Positions 1 to 5,411 of a stretch of DNA of 5,411 nucleotides are shown here, in pieces. The position numbers were made by a program, and so were the translations under genes. The stretch comes from Paludibacteraceae bacterium (lineage in GTDB: Bacteria; Bacteroidota; Bacteroidia; Bacteroidales; Paludibacteraceae), in NCBI GenBank assembly GCA_017646225.1, contig JAGCMZ010000064.1, positions 1 through 5,411 of the forward strand. Direction: 5' to 3'. The notes beneath the pieces are model-generated. The model had not been told where the DNA came from, did no database searches, and saw nothing but the letters and a program-made list of their open reading frames with translations. The number at the start of each line of letters is the position of its first letter. Position 1 is the stretch's first letter.

Positions 1-1181
1 CAACCACCGAACACCAAGATGCGGTATATGCCTACAATTTTTACCGACTCATTCAACGTGCCAATCAGGTGTATCTGTTGTACGATACCCGCAAAGACAA
101 TAGCGGCACCACAGGCGAAATCAGTCGATTCGCCAAACAATTAGAGTATGTATATTGTCATCCTGACATCAAAAAGATTAGCGTTAATTGTACCAGCAAC
201 ATCCAACAAATTACCCCTATTGAACTTAAACACACGGAGGAAGTGCGCCATAAAGTGCTTACATTCTTAACAGAGAATGGATTATCGGCCTCTGCATTGA
301 ATAATTTTATTTCATGCCCGCTTAAATTTTATCTAGCTAACATCGAAAGAATCAACTTTGAAGATACCATATCGGAAGAATTGCAAGCCAATCAATTTGG
401 CACCATCTATCACTACATCATGGAACATTTATATGCTCCTTTTGCCAAAAAAGAAGTGTTGTCTATTGATATTGACAAGCTGATAAATGATAAAAAACAA
501 ATAGATCATCTTACACAATGTGCCTATGTCGCTACCTTGTATAAATTGCGTAAACAGGATGAGATAGAAAAACACCTTCCCTATCCGCTAAAAGGCATTC
601 AAGGGCTAACGGCCGAAATTATCAAAGCCTATGTTATTGCTAGTTTGAAACAAGACAAAGCACGTACACCTTTTATTTATCAGGCTAGCGAAAAATCGAT
701 GACCCAATCTATCAAAGTGACTGGAATTGAACAACCCATCAAACTAAAAGGTTTTGCAGACCGAATTGAAGAAAAAGATGGATATATACAGGTGTACGAT
801 TACAAAACATCCAACAACACAGAGGTCAAGGTCATTACGGATGCAGAAAAGGATATTAGAAACCTGTTTAAAGGAGATACTATAAAAAAAGGACCAGACA
901 AGATTCTGCAACTTTGTTTTTATTACCTGCTTTCCGAAAAAGAATACAATACTAGCAATATCAAAGTACATCTCTATTTTGTAAAAAATGTATTTGACAA
1001 TACCGATGTATTTAATCATACAACTGAAAGAACATTACCAAATGGTTGGAAAGAGATTTTTATAGAAGAATTAAACAGTTGCATTCAACGTATGCTTGAT
1101 GTTAACCAATTTATGACAACAGCCAAAGAAGGAAGTAAAGTTTGCGAATATTGCAAGTTCAAAGCCATCTTTGGTAGATAA
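1..1181 (+). CDS. AddB/RecB-like PD-(D/E)XK exonuclease, C-terminal part (5' truncated)
   Basis: Reading is open from base 3 and gives 392 residues to the TAA at 1179-1181. The GTG at 69 is internal, because the frame before it already reads helicase-like sequence (AVYAYNFYRLIQRA, then YLLYDTRKD). This matches the end of the UvrD-like, often inactive helicase part of AddB-type proteins. The nuclease domain follows, numbered here from base 3: an iron-sulfur-type Cys at 105 (NFISCPLKF), a GTxxH motif at 133-137, GFAD with Asp253, DYKT with Asp266 and Lys268, and QLCFY at 303-307. The catalytic D...DxK set and the RecB-type Q-x3-Y motif are therefore intact. By family, the protein would resect double-strand breaks for recombination together with an AddA-type helicase, in the cytoplasm. 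The C-terminal CEYC (381-384) should be followed by a fourth Cys at 390, but Phe is present. The partner helicase is not in the window. The family call is firm; the name addB is not, because the N-terminal part is missing. Confidence 0.88.
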   Translation, partial: TTEHQDAVYAYNFYRLIQRANQVYLLYDTRKDNSGTTGEISRFAKQLEYVYCHPDIKKISVNCTSNIQQITPIELKHTEEVRHKVLTFLTENGLSASALNNFISCPLKFYLANIERINFEDTISEELQANQFGTIYHYIMEHLYAPFAKKEVLSIDIDKLINDKKQIDHLTQCAYVATLYKLRKQDEIEKHLPYPLKGIQGLTAEIIKAYVIASLKQDKARTPFIYQASEKSMTQSIKVTGIEQPIKLKGFADRIEEKDGYIQVYDYKTSNNTEVKVITDAEKDIRNLFKGDTIKKGPDKILQLCFYYLLSEKEYNTSNIKVHLYFVKNVFDNTDVFNHTTERTLPNGWKEIFIEELNSCIQRMLDVNQFMTTAKEGSKVCEYCKFKAIFGR

Positions 1182-1200
1182 TCATTTCCAATAAAACATA

Positions 1201-1235
1201 AAAAAATGCGTTCCCCAACGGAGAACGCATTTTTT
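1201..1235. terminator. Bidirectional intrinsic terminator between convergent genes
   Basis: A perfect 13-bp inverted repeat pairs 1201-1213 with 1223-1235 around a 9-nt loop. Inside the loop two further C-G pairs (1215-1216 with 1220-1221) can form past one mismatch. The stem has a GC-containing core (TGCGTTC) and ends in six A on the left and six T on the right. Either strand therefore gives a hairpin followed by a U-run. It lies 20 bp after the stop of the nuclease gene and 21 bp after the stop of the TPR gene, exactly where two converging transcripts should end. Confidence 0.92.
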
Positions 1236-1255
1236 ATTGCATAATATACTGTTAA

Positions 1256-2497
1256 TTACAATGCTTGTAATTCTGCGTTAACTTCTTGGTATTTATCGGT
1301 TTGTTCCAAACGCAAGTAGATACCACGCATGGTTTGAAGTACACTTTCGCGCAATTCGCTGTCTTTCGCCATGTTTTGACGCAATGGTTCGTAATATTTC
1401 AACGCTTCGCGGTATTTGTCAAGTGAACGAGCCATTTCTTTGTTGTATTCAGCATTGCTGGTCAAGTCCGATGCTTTTTCTTGAATGTAGTCAGCTTCTG
1501 CAGTAAAGGTTGTAGCCATTACATACAAGGCTTTTTCGTTCATAGGATCTTTGTCTAGTGTAGGTTGCAAAGCAGCACGGGCTTCGTCAAATTTATTCAA
1601 TTGACGTGCCAACAATTCAGCTTTTACAATCACATAATCTACGTTTGAAGGATTGCGAGCAATTTCTTGATCGATGTATTTCAATGCTTCTTCGGTTTTT
1701 TCTTCCGATACGTAGTAGTTAACAATAGAACCTACAAAGAATGGGTTTTCTGGATATTTTACCACAGCTTCTTGCAAAGCAGCTAAATAATTAGCGGTGT
1801 CATTTTGTGCTTTGTAAACGTTGGTCAAGATTTCGTATGCACCGCTGCTTTCTTTGCAATTAGCAGCAATTACATTTTTTGCCAAACGAATAGCATCTTC
1901 GTTTTGTTCGTTGTACGAAGCTGCCATAGCTGCGAAATATTCAATTTGATAGAAAGTTGAATCGTCTACAATAGGTTTCTTTTCGTCTGCGAACATATCC
2001 AATTTAGCAATCAAGGTATATTCATTCCACATAACGAATGCTTTGGCATAATCGCGAATTTCGTACATTGACAAACCTGCTTTCAAGTAGTAATCAAGCA
2101 TTTCTCTGAAATCGCGTTTGATGTTTTTGCGTTCTTTGTACTTGATATTGCCTTTTTTGTCCAAAACACCATCGTATTTATCGGCTTGTACATAGTTAAG
2201 ATACATCATATCCAAACCTTTATACATAGCCTCGTTGTCAGGTTGTTGGTTAATGTACATTTTATTAACTTCTGCATTAACCATTGAGTAACCAATGCGA
2301 CCTGCAACATACCATGTTTTAGCTTCTTTAGCAGTAGTAGAATCCATTTTTGCCATCTCAATGCATTCTTGAGCTTTAGCATAATCTACTGGCTCTTGGT
2401 AAAGCATGTTACTAGCTTTCGATACATTTGATTTTTGTGCAAAAACTGATGCAGACGACATCAGTGCAATGCCTAACCATAATAAACTTTTTTTCAT
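1256..2497 (-). CDS. Secreted tetratricopeptide (TPR) repeat protein
   Basis: This encodes 413 residues. I chose the ATG at 2495-2497 over the in-frame one at 2549-2551. The later start puts a clean signal peptide at the N-terminus and avoids overlap with the end of gyrA. Residues 1-20 have a KK n-region, a hydrophobic stretch (LLWLGIALM) and a V-F-A signal peptidase I site before Gln21. No lipobox Cys is present, so the protein is probably periplasmic or exported rather than a lipoprotein. About 182-400 is helical with TPR-like spacing: roughly 182-215, 216-249, 251-283 and 285-318, followed by a less regular segment ending in KYREALKYYEPL and LRLEQTDKY. TPRs are protein-interaction scaffolds; no catalytic motif is seen and the partner is unknown. 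The gene lies 25 bp behind gyrA on the same strand and probably shares its transcript. From memory, Porphyromonas gingivalis has a TPR protein (TprA, PG1385) beside gyrA, so this may be its orthologue; I could not check that. Confidence 0.86.
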   Translation of the reverse strand: MKKSLLWLGIALMSSASVFAQKSNVSKASNMLYQEPVDYAKAQECIEMAKMDSTTAKEAKTWYVAGRIGYSMVNAEVNKMYINQQPDNEAMYKGLDMMYLNYVQADKYDGVLDKKGNIKYKERKNIKRDFREMLDYYLKAGLSMYEIRDYAKAFVMWNEYTLIAKLDMFADEKKPIVDDSTFYQIEYFAAMAASYNEQNEDAIRLAKNVIAANCKESSGAYEILTNVYKAQNDTANYLAALQEAVVKYPENPFFVGSIVNYYVSEEKTEEALKYIDQEIARNPSNVDYVIVKAELLARQLNKFDEARAALQPTLDKDPMNEKALYVMATTFTAEADYIQEKASDLTSNAEYNKEMARSLDKYREALKYYEPLRQNMAKDSELRESVLQTMRGIYLRLEQTDKYQEVNAELQAL

Positions 2498-2522
2498 GTT
2501 ATTATCTTTTGAACAGTGAATA

Positions 2523-5096
2523 TTATTCTTGATTTTCAGATTCGTCGTCAACTACTTCTTCTTCAACGATTTCTTCTACTTGATCGCCTAATTTTTCAAA
2601 TTCGGCTTGTGCTTCGGCCAATGCTTCTGCTTCAACTTGAACAGTTTCTTCTTCGCTATCGTGTTCTACCACGCATACTGAAGCAATTTCGTCACCTGCT
2701 TTCAAGTTGATAAGGCGAACACCTTGTGTAGCACGACCCATCACACGTAAAGACGATGCATCGAAGCGAATGGTAATTCCCGATTTGTTAATAATCATTA
2801 AATCGTTATCATCGTTTACTTTAAGAATGGCAACTAGCTTACCCGTTTTTTCGGTAATATTCAAGGTTTTAACCCCTTTACCACCACGGTTAGTAATGCG
2901 ATAACCATCTAATTCAGAACGTTTTCCGTAACCATTTTCAGAAACCACCATCACATTGTCTGCCGATTCTGAATTGACAACTACCATGCCTACCACTTCG
3001 TCTTGTTCGTCGTCTAGTGTCATACCACGAACACCCGTTGCAGTACGACCCATTTCACGTACTTTGGTTTCGTTAAAGCGGATAGCACGACCGTTGCGGT
3101 TTGCCAACAATACTTCGTTGGTACCGTCGGTAAGCAATACTTGGATAACGCTGTCGTTTTCGCGAATGGTGATAGCATTTACACCATTTTGACGAGGACG
3201 AGAATAAGCTTCTAGCAAGGTTTTCTTTACCACACCTTGTTTGGTACAGAACAACAAGTAGTGACTGTTGTTGAACTCAGCATCTTGCAATTGCTCAATG
3301 CGGATAAATGCAGTAACCTTATCGTCAGCAGCCAAATTAAGCAAGTTTTGAATGGCTCTACCTTTGGATGTTTTGTTGCCTTCTGGAATTTCGTACACTT
3401 TCAACCAATAGCATCTACCTTGTTGGGTAAAGAACAACATGGTGTTGTGCATGGATGCCGTATACAAATACTCAATAAAGTCTGCATCGCGGCTGCTAGC
3501 ACCTTTCGATCCCATACCGCTGCGGTTTTGTGTCTTGTATTCGGCTAGTGGAGTACGTTTGATGTAGCCCATGTGCGAAATGGTGATTACCATTTCTTCG
3601 TTGGCATAGAAGTCTTCTGGATTGAATTCTTCCGATGCGTACACAATTTGAGTACGACGTTCGTCGCCGTATTTTTCTTTCACTTCTAACAATTCATCTT
3701 TGATGATTTGCATGCGTAAATCTAGGTTAGCCAAGATTTCTTTGAAGTGCTCAATCATGCGCAACAACTCTTCGTATTCGGCACGTAGTTTTTCTTGCAT
3801 CAAACCGGTTAGCTGACGCAATTGCATTTGTACCACGTAGTTAGCTTGTACTTCCGACAAGTTAAAGCGTTCCATCAAGCGGCTAATGGCTTCTTGAACG
3901 GTTTTAGACGATTTAATAATAGCTACTACTTCGTCAATATTATCGGATGCAATAATCAAACCTTCTACCAAGTGAGCACGATCTTCTGCTTTCTTTAAAT
4001 CGTATTGAGTACGACGTACCACTACTTCGTGACGGTGTTCTACAAAGCAACTGATGATATCGCGCAAAGTAAGCAAACGAGGACGTCCTTTTACCAACGC
4101 AATATTGTTTACGCTGAACGACGATTGCAACGCTGTTTCTTTGTACAATTTGTTCAACAAAACACCAGCATTGGTATCACGTTTAGGAGTAATAACGATG
4201 CGGATACCTTCGCGGTTACTTTCGTCGGCAATATCAGAAATACCTTCCAAACGACCATCTTTTACCAAATCCGAAATGTGTTTTACCATTTCAGCTTTGT
4301 TTACCATATAAGGAACCTCAGAAATCACAATGATTTCGCGGTCTTCTGTCGCTTCAATTTCGGCTTTACCACGCAATACAATACGTCCGCGACCGGTCAA
4401 ATAAGCATCTTTTACGCCTTGATAACCGTAAATAATGCCACCCGTTGGGAAGTCGGGCGCTTTGATAAGCGATATAAGGGTATCGTCGTCTACTTCTTTG
4501 TTGTCGATGTAAGCCACAATGGCATCGATAGAATCGGATAAGTTATGAGGAGCCATGTTGGTAGCCATACCTACAGCAATACCCGATGCACCATTGATAA
4601 GCAAACTAGGAATACGGGTAGGCAATACAGTAGGTTCGTCCAAGGTTTCGTCAAAGTTTTTAACCATATCAACGGTATCTTTGTCGATGTCTTTTAGCAT
4701 CTCCTCGGCAATTTTACGCAAACGAGCCTCGGTATAACGCATAGCAGCTGGGCTATCGCCGTCAATCGAACCAAAGTTACCTTGTCCATCTACCAAAGGA
4801 TAACGCATTGCCCAGTTTTGTGCCATACGTACCAATGTACCGTAAATAGACGAGTCGCCATGGGGGTGGAACTTACCCATAACCTCACCCACAATTCTTG
4901 CCGATTTTTTGGTGGGTTTATCGGAAGTATTACCCAACTCATTCATTCCAAACAAAACCCTACGGTGTACGGGTTTCATACCATCACGTACATCAGGCAG
5001 TGCTCTGGACACGATTACCGACATCGAATAGTCGATGTAGGCGGTTCTCATTTCCTCTTCAATGTCTACCTGAATAATTCTTTCTTGATCTAACAT
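2523..5096 (-). CDS. gyrA: DNA gyrase subunit A (type IIA topoisomerase)
   Basis: Full length at 857 residues (E. coli has 875). GyrA is the DNA-cleaving subunit of the A2B2 gyrase that introduces negative supercoils using ATP bound by GyrB. The N-terminal breakage-reunion domain opens with the usual family sequence ([19 protein letters not shown] at 21-39). It carries the quinolone region at about 66-106 and the catalytic Arg120-Tyr121 in [10 protein letters not shown]. The tower and coiled-coil region runs to about 490 and the six-bladed C-terminal wrapping domain to about 810. At the canonical GyrA-box position (523-529) the sequence is QNRSGMG, a weak match to QRRGGKG; a closer match, TNRGGKG, lies at 735-741. 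Residues 811-857 form a very acidic tail with 21 Asp/Glu. Ser82 and Gly86 correspond to E. coli Ser83 and Asp87, so the second contact acid is replaced. The ATG at 5094-5096 starts the conserved N-terminus and follows an A-rich leader without Shine-Dalgarno. GyrA rather than ParC is favoured by overall wording and length. gyrB is not in the window. Confidence 0.97.
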   Translation of the reverse strand: MLDQERIIQVDIEEEMRTAYIDYSMSVIVSRALPDVRDGMKPVHRRVLFGMNELGNTSDKPTKKSARIVGEVMGKFHPHGDSSIYGTLVRMAQNWAMRYPLVDGQGNFGSIDGDSPAAMRYTEARLRKIAEEMLKDIDKDTVDMVKNFDETLDEPTVLPTRIPSLLINGASGIAVGMATNMAPHNLSDSIDAIVAYIDNKEVDDDTLISLIKAPDFPTGGIIYGYQGVKDAYLTGRGRIVLRGKAEIEATEDREIIVISEVPYMVNKAEMVKHISDLVKDGRLEGISDIADESNREGIRIVITPKRDTNAGVLLNKLYKETALQSSFSVNNIALVKGRPRLLTLRDIISCFVEHRHEVVVRRTQYDLKKAEDRAHLVEGLIIASDNIDEVVAIIKSSKTVQEAISRLMERFNLSEVQANYVVQMQLRQLTGLMQEKLRAEYEELLRMIEHFKEILANLDLRMQIIKDELLEVKEKYGDERRTQIVYASEEFNPEDFYANEEMVITISHMGYIKRTPLAEYKTQNRSGMGSKGASSRDADFIEYLYTASMHNTMLFFTQQGRCYWLKVYEIPEGNKTSKGRAIQNLLNLAADDKVTAFIRIEQLQDAEFNNSHYLLFCTKQGVVKKTLLEAYSRPRQNGVNAITIRENDSVIQVLLTDGTNEVLLANRNGRAIRFNETKVREMGRTATGVRGMTLDDEQDEVVGMVVVNSESADNVMVVSENGYGKRSELDGYRITNRGGKGVKTLNITEKTGKLVAILKVNDDNDLMIINKSGITIRFDASSLRVMGRATQGVRLINLKAGDEIASVCVVEHDSEEETVQVEAEALAEAQAEFEKLGDQVEEIVEEEVVDDESENQE

Positions 5097-5140
5097 TTTT
5101 TGTTTTTATGGTAATATTTTTGTTGTGTCTAAAAATCGCA

Positions 5141-5172
5141 CTAAATTACAAAAAAATCTGCACTCTACCAAA
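5141..5172 (-). promoter_or_regulatory. Candidate Bacteroidetes-type promoter for gyrA and the TPR gene
   Basis: On the minus strand, TTTG (5172 to 5169) is followed after 20 nt by TAATTTAG (5148 to 5141). This fits the Bacteroidetes consensus TTTG, about 19 nt, TAnnTTTG, with one mismatch in the -7 element. Transcription would start near 5130-5136 and give a leader of roughly 35-40 nt before the gyrA ATG. The match is in AT-rich sequence, so chance is possible; its position directly upstream of gyrA supports it. Confidence 0.45.
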
Positions 5173-5196
5173 GTTTATTGATGGTTTTTTCTAATT

Positions 5197-5228
5197 GGTG
5201 ATTCGGTGATGCGGTGAGTCGGTGATTC
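5197..5228. repeat. Octamer tandem array A, GGTGATTC x4 (degenerate)
   Basis: Four contiguous 8-nt units read on the + strand: GGTGATTC, GGTGATGC, GGTGAGTC and GGTGATTC. Units one and four are identical; the middle two each differ by one T/G change in the last three bases. The array lies about 100 bp upstream of the gyrA start, outside the candidate promoter. No coding function is seen. Confidence 0.9.
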
Positions 5229-5231
5229 GTT

Positions 5232-5263
5232 GTTTAGGCGTTTAGGCGTTTAGTCGTTGAGGC
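5232..5263. repeat. Octamer tandem array B, GTTTAGGC x4 (degenerate)
   Basis: Four contiguous 8-nt units read on the + strand: GTTTAGGC, GTTTAGGC, GTTTAGTC and GTTGAGGC. It follows array A after a 3-nt spacer (GTT, 5229-5231) and is closed by GATTC at 5264-5268, the same pentamer that ends units of array A. The shared 8-nt period and the common skeleton G-T-A-C at positions 1, 3, 5 and 8 suggest that both arrays belong to one repeat family. Confidence 0.9.
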
Positions 5264-5266
5264 GAT

Positions 5267-5411
5267 TCAATCTGACGACATTTGGTGGAGGTCGGAAAAT
5301 GATTTATATGTGCAAAAACGTTAAGCAAAATGTGTTGTTTGAGCGAAGCGAGTTCACATTTTGTAGTTTTTGTATGTGTAAATCCCGACCGGAAACCAAG
5401 TCGGAAGATGA
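5267..5411 (+). repeat. Long imperfect hairpin element (palindromic repeat or structured RNA), running to the window edge
   Basis: The core, 5290-5390, folds into about 34 pairs. GGTCGG (5290-5295) pairs with 5385-5390, and GATTTA (5301-5306) with 5379-5384. 5307-5312 pairs with 5373-5378, using four G.T wobbles. CAAAAAC (5313-5319) pairs with 5366-5372, and CAAAATGTG (5326-5334) with 5355-5363. The left arm has a 5-nt bulge (5296-5300), and there is a 6/2 internal loop. The 20-nt apex contains GCGAAGC. Weaker outer pairs (5282-5286 with 5395-5399; 5271-5276 with 5400-5405; 5267-5269 with 5409-5411) would carry the fold to the last base. It could be an interspersed palindromic repeat, a MITE-like relic or a transcribed structured RNA; one copy cannot decide. 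The pairing is seen directly; the role is unknown. Confidence 0.7.

Larger units (their letters stand above)
5097..5411. other. Intergenic region upstream of gyrA without a confident gene
   Basis: These 315 bases hold, from left to right, the A/T-rich gyrA leader and promoter candidate (to about 5172), a short T-rich spacer, the two octamer arrays, and the long hairpin. No tRNA or known riboswitch was recognised. A 37-codon open frame runs from the ATG at 5299 to the window end without a stop, but it lies entirely within the hairpin, and the opposite strand is also open across most of it. I therefore do not call it a gene. Confidence 0.75.

Noticed and set aside
69..71. GTG start for the nuclease at 69
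   Set aside because: The frame is open upstream to base 3 and encodes recognisable helicase-like sequence, so this is an internal valine.
744..1019. 91-codon minus-strand open frame inside the nuclease gene
   Set aside because: It overlaps the conserved nuclease motifs on the other strand, and its Phe/Ile-rich translation looks like an antisense shadow.
2498..2551. Longer start for the TPR protein at 2551
   Set aside because: It would overlap the end of gyrA and place 18 polar residues before a well-formed signal peptide. The ATG at 2495-2497 is better.
4005..4541. 178-codon open frame on the + strand within gyrA, and several shorter ones
   Set aside because: They lie antisense inside a clearly conserved gyrA frame, with low-complexity translations and no recognisable family.
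5115..5122. TATTTTTG, a perfect TAnnTTTG -7 element on the + strand that could transcribe the arrays and hairpin
   Set aside because: No TTTG lies about 19-20 nt upstream (the nearest is 12 nt away), and such words are frequent in AT-rich DNA. It is kept only as a possibility.
5197..5268. CRISPR array
   Set aside because: The units are contiguous 8-mers with no spacers, and no cas gene is present.
5232..5411. Integron attC site
   Set aside because: GTTTAGGC does not fit the GTTRRRY core, no paired RYYYAAC core was found at the hairpin ends, and no integrase is seen.

Overview
The window looks like chromosomal DNA from a member of the Bacteroidota, probably the order Bacteroidales. The evidence is a moderate-to-low G+C content, A-rich leaders without a clear Shine-Dalgarno site before the two complete genes, a GyrA with Bacteroidales-like wording throughout, a TPR lipoprotein-free secreted protein directly behind gyrA (an arrangement I recall from Porphyromonas and relatives), and an AddB/RecB-type nuclease of the kind common in that phylum. 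The order-level placement is inference.

Layout. Positions 1-1181 (+) hold the C-terminal 392 residues of a PD-(D/E)XK exonuclease, whose 5' part lies to the left of the window. Positions 1201-1235 form a strong inverted repeat that reads as a terminator on both strands and separates two convergent transcription units. Positions 1256-2497 (-) encode a secreted TPR-repeat protein. Positions 2523-5096 (-) encode a full-length DNA gyrase A subunit. gyrA and the TPR gene are only 25 bp apart and form a likely two-gene operon transcribed leftwards. A Bacteroidetes-type promoter candidate sits at 5141-5172.

Positions 5097-5411 hold no confident gene but are rich in structure. After the promoter candidate come two adjacent arrays of four degenerate octamers (5197-5228 and 5232-5263). 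All eight units fit one pattern, GKTKAKKC. Next is a long imperfect hairpin (core 5290-5390, possibly extending to 5267-5411 and cut by the window edge). Its non-Watson-Crick pairs are all G.U on the + strand. A 12-nt near-repeat links the base of the hairpin to the last bases of the window.

Functionally the window is mostly housekeeping: a double-strand-break end-processing nuclease and DNA gyrase, with a periplasmic or surface TPR protein carried in the gyrase operon. Points for a second look are the missing fourth iron-sulfur cysteine in the nuclease, a glycine at the quinolone-contact position of GyrA, a degenerate GyrA-box, and above all the repeat/hairpin region upstream of gyrA. I did not find a clear new multi-gene system.
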